Part shown: in pieces, positions 17,136-26,320 of the stretch
Layout of the letters: every line of letters begins with the position of its first letter
How positions within the stretch are numbered: the first letter of the stretch is position 1
Assembly (NCBI GenBank): GCA_945902075.1
Contig: CAMDMA010000012.1
Location: 17,557 to 81,556, forward strand
Reading direction: 5' to 3'
From: Candidatus Kuenenia stuttgartensis
GTDB taxonomy: Bacteria; Planctomycetota; Phycisphaerae; Phycisphaerales; SM1A02
Length of the DNA stretch: 64,000 bases
Notes under the pieces: generated by a model
Databases searched by the model: none
Seen by the model: only the letters and a program-made list of their open reading frames with translations
Told to the model about the DNA's origin: nothing
Translations under genes and position numbers: made by a program

Positions 17136-18151
17136 GCCAGTCGCACGCCACTCCTCGAGCACCACGCGGACTCACCACGCTCGGCGCAGATCTGCTGTTG
17201 TTTGCGGCTGCGTTTATCTGGGGAACCGGATTCGTTGCGCAACGACTCGGTAGCGAACACCTCGGCGCATTCGCCTTCACGGGCCTTCGCTTTACGGCGG
17301 GCACGTTGCTTCTCTTACCGCTCCTCTGGTTTGCGCCATGGCCAACACACGTCGACCGCGCCACCGCGCAGCGGGCAACCGTGCGCGGCGGGCTACTTGC
17401 GGGTGTCATCATGCTGTGCGCCGCGAATGTCCAGCAGTTCGGCCTCGCCTCGACGACAGCATCAAACGGCGCGTTTATCACAAGTCTTTACGTTGTATTC
17501 GTGCCGTTTCTCGGGCTCCTCGCGCGACACCGTATTGGTTGGCCCGTGTGGGTCGGCATTGTGCTCGCCGGTATCGGGCTTCTACTCCTCGGTGTTGAGC
17601 CGGATTTCACCGTCAACGCGGGTGATCCTTGGGTCCTCGCGTGCGCAGTGTTCTGGGCGCTCCACGTCGCGGTGGTCGGGGTGTACTCGCGCGATGCTGA
17701 ACCGATTCGACTCTCCCTCATCCAACTCGGAATGACGGGAGTCGTCGCACTTTCCATCGCTGGCACCCGCGGAGAGATCACCGCCGAAGCGGTCGACTTG
17801 GCGAAATGGGCGCTTCTGTATGGCGCGGTGCTTCCTGTTGCTGTCGCGTTCACGCTGCAGGTGATCGCGCAAAAGAAGGCACCGCCCACACACACTGCGC
17901 TGATTCTCTCGCTTGAGAGCGTCTTCGGTATGGCAAGCGGCATCGTGCTGCTCGGTGAGCGTCCGGATCTCCAGAAGTACGTTGGTGCAACGTTGATGCT
18001 TGCGGGGGTCGTGGTTTCGCAAGCAATTCGGCCGAAGCCTGCTCGACGCGGAATGGATGGTGATCGCGCGATCGGGATCGATGAGACTCTTGAGTCGAGT
18101 CGCCGCGACGACGCGACTGAGGCAATCGCGCACGACCCGCAGCCGCGTTGA
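17075..18151 (+). CDS. EamA-family (DMT) transporter, start uncertain
   Basis: A ten-helix drug/metabolite transporter with two EamA repeats (about 40-165 and 175-315). Typical pieces are AAAFIWGTGFVAQRLG at the first helix, TASNGAFITSLYVVFVP, and near the end HTALILSLESVFGMASGIVLLGE. The only standard start codon before helix 1 is the GTG at 17075, which lies inside the fucosidase gene and gives a 61-bp overlap. A CTG at 17132, overlapping the fucosidase stop as CTGA, is the more natural position but is non-canonical. The C-terminal 40 residues are hydrophilic. Likely co-transcribed with the fucosidase; substrate unknown. Confidence 0.82.
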   Translation: MDRTGHGTEVRRPSEGVFPLSQSHATPRAPRGLTTLGADLLLFAAAFIWGTGFVAQRLGSEHLGAFAFTGLRFTAGTLLLLPLLWFAPWPTHVDRATAQRATVRGGLLAGVIMLCAANVQQFGLASTTASNGAFITSLYVVFVPFLGLLARHRIGWPVWVGIVLAGIGLLLLGVEPDFTVNAGDPWVLACAVFWALHVAVVGVYSRDAEPIRLSLIQLGMTGVVALSIAGTRGEITAEAVDLAKWALLYGAVLPVAVAFTLQVIAQKKAPPTHTALILSLESVFGMASGIVLLGERPDLQKYVGATLMLAGVVVSQAIRPKPARRGMDGDRAIGIDETLESSRRDDATEAIAHDPQPR

Positions 18152-18157
18152 TGGGCG

Positions 18158-19048
18158 TCACGACTCGCGGACAGAGAGGGTGATACCACCGCTCGTCGTC
18201 TTGATGATCGAGTGCCCCGTCGCTGCGCCAATCTCGGCTGTCATACTGTGGTCGGCGATATCTGGCGTACGCACGCGTTTCGCCGGATCAACGACTGCGA
18301 TTGTTCCACTCGAAGTCGTGATGCGCACCGCGCCGTCGAAGTCGGCACCGACCTCAACCATGACCAGCGCGTTCTTTGCCTCGATATCGAAGGGGTGATC
18401 ATTACCACTCGCAAGCGTGACGCGAACTGCACCGTTCGCAGAAGTCGCCCGCACACCGTCGGTTGCGCCTTCGATCGTAATGGGGCCATTCGCAGAAGTA
18501 GCGTCGATGCTTCCGGTGTGTCCACTGACATTGATCGAGCCGTTTTTGGTCGCAACACGCAGCGAACCCGACGTACCACGCACAACGAGCGTTCCGTTTC
18601 CACTTTTCAACGCACAGTCACCGGTTGCAGGGACGCGAATGGTGAGCTTCACAGAATCACGCGCCATCCACTTTCCAGGAAACACCGGCTGCACGACAAT
18701 CGTGCCATCCGCCGTGCGTTCCGCGTAGAGCTTTACAACTTGTTCGCGGCGCTTCACGTCCTTTGCGTCCTCGCCGTCGACGGTGAACTCCGCGTCAATA
18801 CGCGTCTCCTCGTGCTTCGGATCAGAGACGATCTCGATGGACCCGCGCTCGATTTCTGCCATCAACTTCTCACGTGTGGCCTCGTCGCCAGCTTTCGGCG
18901 CCGTGCGCGCGATCTCTGCGTCGCGCTGCACCAGGGCCGTCGCCACGTCGTCGCTGGCGCACGCAACCTTCGGAGTAATCGGAAGCAGAGCCGCGGCGCA
19001 CACCAGAACGAAGGAGATTTTGAGGATGTTGCGAATGGCTGTGTGCAT
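18158..19048 (-). CDS. Secreted DUF4097-family beta-strand repeat protein
   Basis: 296 residues, with a signal peptide (hydrophobic stretch, then VACASDD). An alpha-helical, charged segment covers about 35-75. The rest consists of short repeated beta strands of the kind SGNGTLVVRGTSGSLRVATK, repeated with NG/SG turns, as in DUF4097 'putative adhesin' beta-solenoids. The mature protein would be exported. It is convergent with the EamA gene with 6 bp between the stops. No enzymatic residues are expected in this family, and the partner is unknown. Confidence 0.75.
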   Translation of the reverse strand: MHTAIRNILKISFVLVCAAALLPITPKVACASDDVATALVQRDAEIARTAPKAGDEATREKLMAEIERGSIEIVSDPKHEETRIDAEFTVDGEDAKDVKRREQVVKLYAERTADGTIVVQPVFPGKWMARDSVKLTIRVPATGDCALKSGNGTLVVRGTSGSLRVATKNGSINVSGHTGSIDATSANGPITIEGATDGVRATSANGAVRVTLASGNDHPFDIEAKNALVMVEVGADFDGAVRITTSSGTIAVVDPAKRVRTPDIADHSMTAEIGAATGHSIIKTTSGGITLSVRES

Positions 19049-19203
19049 GAGGCTGATTCTTGAAGTTGAGTCGCGGCGCGAGCCTCAAAGGGCATGTGGC
19101 TGCAGTTATAGGCGACTGTTTCGCGCGGTTTGGAAGTTCACGGATCGGTTATGGCTCACTGTATCCAAGTGTTCCGATCCGAACCGCGTGAAGCCGAAAG
19201 AAG

Positions 19204-19254
19204 TGTCGCCGAGGCAAGGTGCAACGGTAACCCGCAGGGAGGATCCCGGCGACA
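19204..19254 (+). promoter_or_regulatory. Structured leader candidate upstream of the B12-fold gene
   Basis: A perfect 8-bp stem TGTCGCCG / CGGCGACA encloses a 35-nt region that is purine-rich (GCAAGGTGCAACGGTAACCC...GGGAGGATCC) and holds a smaller GGG/CCC pairing. It ends about 60 bp before the ATG of the next gene. It lacks the B12-box and other conserved words of known cobalamin riboswitches, so it may be only a 5'-UTR hairpin. Confidence 0.3.
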
Positions 19255-19314
19255 GGCTCAACAGGTGCGCGACTCGTGGATGCGTCGACACCCGCAATAG
19301 AAACCAACGCGAAC

Positions 19315-20022
19315 ATGAACTCCACTCTGAACTTCGACCGTGTCCTTGAGCAGCTTTTCTCGACCCTTGTCAGCGGTGACCGCCGCGGCACGCGCGAGAT
19401 CGTTGACGCCGTCTACGCATCGGGAATCCCGGCCGAGACCGTCTCCAAGGACATCTTCTGGCCGATCCTCGAATCGATCAGCGCGCTCTATCGCAAAGAT
19501 CAGCTCACCACGCTTTCGCATCACTATGCGACGCGCCTTCTCCGCGCACTCGTCGACCAAGCTCAGAGCCGATATACAAACAAGGCTGCGCGCGGCAAGC
19601 GTATCGCGATGTTCTGCGGCCCGAACGAAACCGAAGAGCTCGCAGGTCAACTCGTCGCCGATTTGCTTGAGGCCGACGGTTATGAAGTCACCTTCGCTGG
19701 TGGTGGCGTGGCGAATGACGAGATCCGGGGCGAACTCGGCGAGCGCGCGCCGGACACGCTGCTTCTCTTCGCATCGAGTGCGAAAGATGCACCATTCATC
19801 CGCGAACTCATCGATCAGATCCGCGAGATCGGTGCACGCAATGACATGCAGATCGTCGTTGGCGGTGGCATCTTCAATCGCGCACCCGGACTTGCTGAAG
19901 AGATCGGCGCCGATGTCTCTGCAACCTCTCCGCGCGACCTGCTCGAAAAGCTCGTCAGCGAGAGCAGTTCGCGCAACGAGCGTTGGGCGAAGTCGACTCG
20001 TCGTTCGCGCAGCGCAGCCTGA
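19315..20022 (+). CDS. B12-binding-fold protein lacking the cobalamin-ligating His
   Basis: About 235 residues. An N-terminal four-helix region (about 1-85) resembles the helical cap of MerR/CarH- and corrinoid-protein-type B12 domains. A Rossmann-like domain follows: RGKRIAMFCGPNETEELAG, VADLLEADGYEVTFAGGGV, then the later LLLFASS and VVGGGIF strands. In real B12-binding domains the loop after the first strand reads DxHxxG, with His as the lower cobalt ligand. Here it reads NETEELAG, so base-off/His-on binding is not possible. A strong terminator follows. The start could also be the GTG at 19276, which has a weak AGG upstream. Confidence 0.75.
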   Translation: MNSTLNFDRVLEQLFSTLVSGDRRGTREIVDAVYASGIPAETVSKDIFWPILESISALYRKDQLTTLSHHYATRLLRALVDQAQSRYTNKAARGKRIAMFCGPNETEELAGQLVADLLEADGYEVTFAGGGVANDEIRGELGERAPDTLLLFASSAKDAPFIRELIDQIREIGARNDMQIVVGGGIFNRAPGLAEEIGADVSATSPRDLLEKLVSESSSRNERWAKSTRRSRSAA

Positions 20023-20043
20023 CGCGAAAAAGAATGAAACATT

Positions 20044-20082
20044 CGCGCGTCGCCCGTTTGTTCGGGCGGCGCGCGTTTTTTG
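20044..20082 (+). terminator. Intrinsic terminator after the B12-fold gene
   Basis: A 13-bp stem (CGCGCGTCGCCCG / CGGGCGGCGCGCG, one G-U pair) with a 6-nt loop is followed directly by TTTTTTG on the plus strand. It lies 22 bp downstream of the stop codon. Confidence 0.9.
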
Positions 20083-20227
20083 TTGAGATCGCAGTTTCTT
20101 TGTAAGGGTTCGTGCGGCCAATTCGGTGAATGTTGGCGACGACACATCACGGCAATAAACGCGGGAAAATGCGGGCGGATGACCGCTTCGCACAAGATGT
20201 CGCACGCCTCACTCAAAGGAGTCAGCC

Positions 20228-20623
20228 ATGCGCAATGCACTCATCGCCTCCATCGCACTCGGCGGCAACCTTTGGCGGAAACGCAGTCATGCCGGCCCTG
20301 ACTCGCTTCATCGGCGGAGTGATACAAGGAATGAGCTCCGCGAATCTCCCAACACTCGCCGTCCGCGTCACGACCTGCTCTGGCGCGATCCAGGCACCGG
20401 TATTCGCTGTGGTCAACGCAACCACCGCTGTGGCGAACGGATGGTTTTCATTCTCATTGGCACTGGTGTGTTGACTGGAAGCGCAGACTGGTCGCAACCA
20501 ATCGGGATCGGAGCCATCCTTTCCCTCGGCGACCTGAACAACAAACTCTCGTTCCGATTCAACACCTGTTTCACGGCAAACAACTTTCTTCGCATCGAGT
20601 TCGACACCGATGAAGTGATGTGA
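20228..20623 (+). pseudogene. Decayed tandem paralogue of the next secreted protein
   Basis: An AAAGGAG ribosome-binding site precedes ATG 20228 and a broken signal peptide (MRNALIASIALGG). The reading frame then shifts near 20265 to one that encodes LAVRVTTCSGAIQAPVFAVV, and shifts back near 20440 to encode LGDLNNKLSFRFNTCF and FDTDEVM. These segments match, in order, [34 protein letters not shown] and VDTDYIN of the intact gene at 20760-21365. The parental gene was therefore a tandem duplicate that has suffered at least two frameshifts and loss of its central part. Confidence 0.8.
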
Positions 20624-20759
20624 TCCGCACCGTCGAGGCCTTGCAGCCGTTTCTGGAGAAATCTCAGAGTCTGCTGCGAGATTGAGTCACGCAGCGCAGA
20701 AGAGTCGTGGAAGCGCATCGTCCTGCGCTCCACAAACCTTCAACCGAAAGGAACCCGCC

Positions 20760-21365
20760 ATGCGCACTCTCACCTCGATCGTCCTCGCCTCGCTCGCCTC
20801 CCTGACCGCCGCCAGCAGCTCCCAGGCTGCCGTGTTCGGGCCCTTCGCGACAGCTGTCGGTGCGCTCCGCACGGTCGCCACCACAGCGCAGGCGACCAAT
20901 GGCGCGATCAATGCCACCAGCCTCCTCAAGGTGACCCGCTGCTCGGGCGCAGTCGAAACTCCAGCGTGGGTTGTCGCCGGCCCAACCTGCACTGCCACCG
21001 CAGCCGATTATCAAATCTCGATGACCGTCGTTTCCGCGACCCAAACCCGCGTTCGCATCGCGGCGACCGGGGCGACCTGCGACATCCGTCAGATTGTCTT
21101 CGGCACGCCAAACACGCGCTGCGGCTTCGACCTCACGCTGCCGAACCCCGGCACCGCAGGTTCGGCCGCGGGCTTCAATCCTGCGCCAGTCGCCGGATCT
21201 CTCGTCGGCGCGTGGATGGCAACTGTCCGCCTGGAGAATGCCGTCCGCATTGGAGGGGCCGCGCCCGTCGGCGACCTCTACAGCGTCATGGTCGTGAGTT
21301 TCAACAGTTGCTTCGACATCAACGATCGCATCGAGTTCATCGTTGATACCGATTACATCAACTGA
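20760..21365 (+). CDS. Secreted protein of unknown function (intact paralogue)
   Basis: 201 residues with a signal peptide ([24 protein letters not shown]). Conserved-looking features are paired Cys residues ([37 protein letters not shown]). The mature part is small-residue-rich and probably all-beta. ATG 20760 has AAAGGAAC seven to fourteen bases upstream. A decayed copy lies immediately upstream in the same orientation. No family recognised. Export and the duplicate suggest a surface or periplasmic role. Confidence 0.7.
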   Translation: MRTLTSIVLASLASLTAASSSQAAVFGPFATAVGALRTVATTAQATNGAINATSLLKVTRCSGAVETPAWVVAGPTCTATAADYQISMTVVSATQTRVRIAATGATCDIRQIVFGTPNTRCGFDLTLPNPGTAGSAAGFNPAPVAGSLVGAWMATVRLENAVRIGGAAPVGDLYSVMVVSFNSCFDINDRIEFIVDTDYIN

Positions 21366-21505
21366 ATCGAACGAGAGATCGGATCCTTGCCGGACTCGAA
21401 GCCTCGGAACCTCGCATTGCCCGTTGCCTCATCAGCACGGGCAGTGCGGTTTTTACAAACCACGGAACACCAAACGCTGCTTGCGAGTCGATACGCTCCG
21501 CTCCC

Positions 21506-22819
21506 ATGTCTCACGAAGCGTTTCCCGGTATCGACACCATCCCATTCGTCGAGCGTTCCTCGCGCGAACTCCTTGGATTTCGCCACTACCGCCCCGATGA
21601 AGTCGTCGAGGGTAAGTCCATGCGCGACCAAATGCGCTTCGCGTCATGCTACTGGCACACCATGCGCAACGGTCTCGCCGATCCATTCGGCGCTGCAACC
21701 GCGCGAATGCCGTGGGACGATGGCTCCGACTCCATCGACAATTGCCTCCGCCGCGCCGACGCCTTCTTTGAGTTCCTGCGGAAGTGTCGCATTGATTTCT
21801 ATTGCTTCCATGACCGCGACATCGCCCCTGAGCGCGCGACGCTCGCTGAGTCGAACGCTGATCTCGACCGCGTGGTGGAGCATTTCGCCGTGCTTGCACG
21901 CGCAAGCGGCAAGAAGCTCCTCTGGGGCACCGCGTGTCTCTTCGCGCATCCACGTTACGTCTCGGGCGCCGCAACCAGCCCGCGCATTGAGGTGTTCGCC
22001 CATGCCGCCGCACAAGTGCGCAAGGCGATTGAGGTAACCCATCGGCTCGGCGGCGAGGGTTACGTCTTCTGGGGCGGTCGCGAGGGGTACACCACGCTCC
22101 TCAACACCGATATGAAGCGCGAACGCGAGCATTTGGCGCACTTCCTGCACATGGCGGTTGAGTACAAGAAGTCCATCGGCTTCAAGGGACAGTTTTATAT
22201 TGAGCCGAAGCCGCGCGAGCCGAGCGTGCATCAATACGACTCGGATACCGCCGCGTGTCTCGCGTTTTTGCGTGAGTTCGGGCTGTTGCCACACTTCAAG
22301 CTCAATATTGAAACCAACCACGCAACACTCGCTGGTCATACGGTCGAACACGAACTCGCCGCGTGTAGAGCGGCGGGCGTACTCGGTTCGGTTGATGCAA
22401 ACTCTGGCACTGAGAACTGCGGATGGGACACCGACGAATTCCCAACTGATCCGCGACTGACCACGAAGATGATGCTCGAGATTCTTGCTGCGGGCGGACT
22501 CTCGACCGGTGGACTGAACTTTGACGCCAAGCGACGTCGTGAAAGTTTCGAGCCAGTCGACCTCTTCCATGCGCACATCGCCGGGATGGATGCGTTCGCG
22601 CGGGGGCTCAAAGCTGCTGCCGCCGTACGCGCCGATGGACGCATCGCACAATTCGTGAAGCAACGCTACGCGAGTTGGGACTCTGAACTTGGCCGACGCA
22701 TCGAGAACGGCGACGCAACACTCGAAGAACTCGAGAAGGTTGCCCTCAGCCAAACAGCATGGCCCGTGGAAAGCGGCCGACAAGAGCTACTCGAGCACAT
22801 CCTCCACGAGCACATTTGA
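21506..22819 (+). CDS. xylA: Xylose isomerase
   Basis: Interconverts D-xylose and D-xylulose; TIM-barrel metalloenzyme. 437 residues, matching class II bacterial XylA. Typical segments: [11 protein letters not shown] with the active-site His, [80 protein letters not shown] and [14 protein letters not shown] 21506 gives the normal N-terminus ([13 protein letters not shown]). The HD-domain gene starts inside its stop codon (TGATG), so both are on one transcript. No xylulokinase or transporter is adjacent. Confidence 0.97.
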   Translation: MSHEAFPGIDTIPFVERSSRELLGFRHYRPDEVVEGKSMRDQMRFASCYWHTMRNGLADPFGAATARMPWDDGSDSIDNCLRRADAFFEFLRKCRIDFYCFHDRDIAPERATLAESNADLDRVVEHFAVLARASGKKLLWGTACLFAHPRYVSGAATSPRIEVFAHAAAQVRKAIEVTHRLGGEGYVFWGGREGYTTLLNTDMKREREHLAHFLHMAVEYKKSIGFKGQFYIEPKPREPSVHQYDSDTAACLAFLREFGLLPHFKLNIETNHATLAGHTVEHELAACRAAGVLGSVDANSGTENCGWDTDEFPTDPRLTTKMMLEILAAGGLSTGGLNFDAKRRRESFEPVDLFHAHIAGMDAFARGLKAAAAVRADGRIAQFVKQRYASWDSELGRRIENGDATLEELEKVALSQTAWPVESGRQELLEHILHEHI

Positions 22820-23370
22820 TGGAACTCACCGACGCACGCCGCACACTTTATGAGTGGGTCGCCAACCCCGCGCTTCGTCATCACATGGAGTGTGTCGCTG
22901 CCTGTATGGGTGCGTATGCAATGCGCGTCGATCCACCGCAGCGCGCGCGGTGGATGCTCGCCGGACTGATGCACGATCTTGATTGGGAACGTCATCCGAC
23001 GGCAGCTGAGCACCCGCGTGTCGCGGTGGCTTTCCTTCGCGAGCGAGGCGTCGACGAAACCGTGTTACACGCGATCATGGCGCACGCGCCATATACGGGA
23101 ACATTGCGTGACACGCCGATGGCGAAGCACCTCTTTGCGGTTGATGAGCTCGCGGGTTTCATCGTCGCGTGTGGCAAGGTTCGCCCTGATGGCATTGCAA
23201 CGCTCGAACCGGCCAGTGTGCGAAAGAAGCTTAAAAATCTGTCGTTTGCAGCGGCGGTTTCTCGCGACGACATCGCGACTGGCGCCGCTGAAGTTGGTTC
23301 GACAGAGGACGAGCACTTTGCGCTCTGTCTTGCGGCGATCCGAGAAATGCGTGAAGGAATTGCGGAATAG
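22819..23370 (+). CDS. HD-domain hydrolase
   Basis: 183 residues, a small HD-superfamily protein. Motifs: HHMECVAACMGAYA (first His), AGLMHDLDWERHP (HD motif) and AIMAHAPYTG, then DELAGFIVA with a later metal ligand. This is the pattern of YedJ-like/'HDIG-lacking' small phosphohydrolases. The start overlaps the xylA stop (TGATG), so it is translationally coupled. The substrate is probably a nucleotide or phosphate ester, but cannot be told. Confidence 0.82.
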   Translation: MELTDARRTLYEWVANPALRHHMECVAACMGAYAMRVDPPQRARWMLAGLMHDLDWERHPTAAEHPRVAVAFLRERGVDETVLHAIMAHAPYTGTLRDTPMAKHLFAVDELAGFIVACGKVRPDGIATLEPASVRKKLKNLSFAAAVSRDDIATGAAEVGSTEDEHFALCLAAIREMREGIAE

Positions 23371-23406
23371 CCGCACTTGCGGTGCGTGATCGCTGCCTGA
23401 TTTCCA

Positions 23407-24462
23407 TCACGATCGCCACGCGACCACAATCGACCCGCCGAATCCACCGCCCGTCATACGAGCGCCAAGTGCGCCGTCGGAACGAGCGCGAGTAACGAGC
23501 GCGTCGAGCTCTGGTACCGAGACTTCAAAGTCGTCGCGGAGCGATTGGTGACTCTCGAATAACAGCGCCCCGAAGTGCTCAATGTCGTTTGAGGCCAGTG
23601 CGCGCATCGCGTCGTGTACTCGGGCCGCCTCCGTCACAACATGACGCGCGCGACGCGCAATTCTCGGCGCAAGCTCAGCAATCTCAGGCCACCTGACGCG
23701 CGGCAGATGCGCGAGATACCCAACGCCGAGTTTGCGTGTGGCGGTCTCAACATCCGCGCGGCGTTCGGCGTATCCACCGTCACTGAGCGCGTGGCGCACG
23801 CCGGAATCGATGACCTCGATTCGCATCGTGTCTGGCAGCGACACGAACGAAGACTGCAGTGCAGCACAATCAAGATGCAACGCCTCGCCCGACTGCGCGT
23901 GCGCGACGACCCACTGATCCATGATTCCGCAGGGCACGCCCGCAGAAACATGCTCCGCGCGCTGACAAATCAGTGCGATCGTGCGTGGTTCAACCGCGAG
24001 CCCGATAGAGAGGAGCGCAGCACGTGCAACCGAAACCTCAAGCGCAGCGCTCGACGAAAGTCCCGCGCCCACCGGCACATCGCTCGCGAGCGCGATCTTG
24101 AGTAGCGGGATCTGATATCCAGCTTCACGAAGCGCATCGAGTACACCTCGGGGATAGCGTTTCCATGCGTCACTGTCCGCCTTGGTAGCACCACTCCACT
24201 CGCTTGTGAATTGATCGACCGCCGCGTCGACACCTTCCATACCGAGTGCACCCGCTGCAGCAACGGTGTGCGCGCTAAGCGCCATCGGGAGCACTGTGCC
24301 CCCGGCGTAATCAATGTGGTCACCGATAAGATTCACTCGGCCCGATGCGCGCGCGACAACCGTCGGCGCTTCACCAAACGCGCTTTGAAACAAGTGGCGC
24401 GCGCGCAAGCCGACATCACTTGCCGCCAAGCCAAATTCCCTTGAAGAGTTCGCGCGAGGCAT
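23407..24462 (-). CDS. galK: Galactokinase
   Basis: GHMP-family kinase that phosphorylates galactose at C1. About 351 residues. Motif 1, GRVNLIGDHIDYAGGTVLPMAL, has Asp where GalK usually has Glu (GEHTDY). Motif 2 is VPVGAGLSSSAALEV and motif 3 is GARMTGGGFGGSIV. The galactose-recognition Asp in GIMDQW is present. The start is uncertain: ATG 24462 gives a 47-bp overlap with the upstream gene, while a TTG at 24429 would reduce this to 14 bp. No other Leloir genes are adjacent. Confidence 0.92.
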   Translation of the reverse strand: MPRANSSREFGLAASDVGLRARHLFQSAFGEAPTVVARASGRVNLIGDHIDYAGGTVLPMALSAHTVAAAGALGMEGVDAAVDQFTSEWSGATKADSDAWKRYPRGVLDALREAGYQIPLLKIALASDVPVGAGLSSSAALEVSVARAALLSIGLAVEPRTIALICQRAEHVSAGVPCGIMDQWVVAHAQSGEALHLDCAALQSSFVSLPDTMRIEVIDSGVRHALSDGGYAERRADVETATRKLGVGYLAHLPRVRWPEIAELAPRIARRARHVVTEAARVHDAMRALASNDIEHFGALLFESHQSLRDDFEVSVPELDALVTRARSDGALGARMTGGGFGGSIVVAWRS

Positions 24463-26254
24463 CAAGCGCGTCGTTCCCGCTGACTGCAGCAAGACCCTCT
24501 TCGACCAACGTGCGATTCTCCGTCTGGTGGCCGATGTATGCGAGCACGAGCCCATATCCCGGTGCATCATCGCCGCGCAAGATGCGTGTACGCATCAGTG
24601 TGACCGCTTCATCAAGTCGACCACCCGTCGGAAGCAACTTGGCGTCGTAGCGCGCGTCGATCAATTCAGGCTGCGCTTCGAAGAGGTTTCGTAGCGTAAG
24701 TCCAGCAGACAAGTAGAGCCCTGCACCAATCTGTGCGTGTGCGATGCCTGCCTCGATCAGCGGATTGTCACTTGCAAGAACTTGAGCCTGCCCAAACCGA
24801 CGCTCGGCTTGAAAGTATTCGCCGTTGCGCAACGCCTCTTCGCCCTGACGAATAAGGTCGTCGACGCGCCGACGGTCGTCGCTCCCAAGCTGGTCAAACT
24901 TCTTTCCGTGACGCAGAATTTCGGCCATTTCCGGTACAGGAAGCAATTTGCCGCGCTCTTCGATTCGCTTTACTTCTCGCTCGGCTTCCGCGCCCTGTGG
25001 AACCGCGCCGTCACCAGAGATCAACGATGGCTCACCGCTCTTTGCGGGCTTCGGCTCCTTTGTCGACTCCGTCTCTCGCTTTGTCGCCGTGTCCTCAATC
25101 GCCTTCGGAATGCCCATACCCATCTCTTCAATATCGCTTCGTACGCGTTCGAGGCCACTCTTCGTTTTCTCTGAGCCCGCATCGGTAGCGGCCCCGATTT
25201 TCTCGGTGGCCTTCTTGTCGACGGCCTCCAGTAAATCGCGATAGTTCTGCGGAGCGATGCGCGCTTCCTCGCCAACCGAAGTCGGAGCGACCTGAAGGTC
25301 AAGCCGCGTCGCGCCAGCACCCATTTTCTCGTAGTCCGACGGGCGGGCGAGACCCTTCCGAATGTCAGCTCGCGCGCGGGCCTGCTCATATGCGCCGAGA
25401 CCCGCTCGCACGATTGGATCGACAAGACTCTCCGCCTGCAGTCCGCGCAGTGGGGACACGATGTACTGAATCGGATCACCATTCGCCGCCTGGCCGCGGG
25501 CGATTGCTCGTTCCTCGCCAAGTTTCTGGTTCATGGTGCCAAAGGCCATCTCTGCGTTGGCGCGATCGAGTCGAAGCCGACTATCCGGCCTGTTAGTCAC
25601 CGCACGCTGCGCATCCACGCCAATTGGCGTTGAATCGCGGCGATACTCAAAGACACCAAGGCCCTGGCCGACGAGGAAGCGATCTTTGTAGATTGGTGAA
25701 GCGATGAACGCTGGATTCGAAAGTGCGCTTCCAGCGCGGAACTGATAGGTGGAATCCGAACCAGTCAGGCCGCGGAAGTCTGTGTCCGCCGTGTACCCAA
25801 CGGATCCGCGAAATCCACGCCCACCCGGAACACTGTCGGTGACGATCAGATTGCGCGCGTAATAGTCGACGGGCATCGACGCGTTGTTCGAGCCTCCGCT
25901 CCCAACCTGCGAGTTGCGGTCGAGGATGTTTCCGCTCCCAAGTGCTCGGCCAGATCCTGTCCCGCGCGACCAAGAGAAGGTTTGTCCGCCCATACCGGTC
26001 CCATCACCAAGTGCGTTGCCGCTTCCGGTCGGCAGCTTGTTGATACCTCCCACCACGCCTCCGCGACTCCCGCTGTTTCCACCACCGATCCTGCTACCCG
26101 AGCCGACAGCCTCGCCGCCAATGCGCTGCGGTTGGACTTGGGTCTGCGCATGGGCGAAATCGACGACAAGAAATGCGACCGACCAGACGAGTGACCCCGC
26201 GAGGACGGTGGGCACGAGGGAAGCGCGCGAGGGAGTGTTCATGAGAAATTGCAT
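24416..26254 (-). CDS. Secreted repeat protein with C-terminal TPR-like region
   Basis: 612 residues. The N-terminus is a signal peptide (VPTVLAGSLVWSVAFLVVDFAHA). A Gly/Ser-rich low-complexity stretch (about 45-130) follows, then a mixed region and a charged, probably coiled segment (about 330-440). A helical C-terminus (about 445-600) contains LIRQGEEALRNGEYFQAERRFGQAQVL and further helix pairs like tetratricopeptide repeats. It precedes and overlaps galK. No enzymatic motif was found. It probably acts as an exported scaffold; function unknown. Confidence 0.65.
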   Translation of the reverse strand: MQFLMNTPSRASLVPTVLAGSLVWSVAFLVVDFAHAQTQVQPQRIGGEAVGSGSRIGGGNSGSRGGVVGGINKLPTGSGNALGDGTGMGGQTFSWSRGTGSGRALGSGNILDRNSQVGSGGSNNASMPVDYYARNLIVTDSVPGGRGFRGSVGYTADTDFRGLTGSDSTYQFRAGSALSNPAFIASPIYKDRFLVGQGLGVFEYRRDSTPIGVDAQRAVTNRPDSRLRLDRANAEMAFGTMNQKLGEERAIARGQAANGDPIQYIVSPLRGLQAESLVDPIVRAGLGAYEQARARADIRKGLARPSDYEKMGAGATRLDLQVAPTSVGEEARIAPQNYRDLLEAVDKKATEKIGAATDAGSEKTKSGLERVRSDIEEMGMGIPKAIEDTATKRETESTKEPKPAKSGEPSLISGDGAVPQGAEAEREVKRIEERGKLLPVPEMAEILRHGKKFDQLGSDDRRRVDDLIRQGEEALRNGEYFQAERRFGQAQVLASDNPLIEAGIAHAQIGAGLYLSAGLTLRNLFEAQPELIDARYDAKLLPTGGRLDEAVTLMRTRILRGDDAPGYGLVLAYIGHQTENRTLVEEGLAAVSGNDALDASRELFKGIWLGGK

Positions 26255-26320
26255 GCGTGCTCTCGAAGAAAGGTGAGTCGGACTGAGTATCGGCTGTGAT
26301 CCCGCAAAGGCAAGAGATCT

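Noticed and set aside
19140..19275. Cobalamin riboswitch before the B12-fold gene
   Set aside because: No B12-box or conserved core words; only a simple stem is seen, and the protein lacks the cobalamin His.
20567..20582. TGTTTCACGGCAAACA as a third parS site
   Set aside because: Two mismatches in the central palindrome and it lies inside the pseudogene coding relic; more likely chance.
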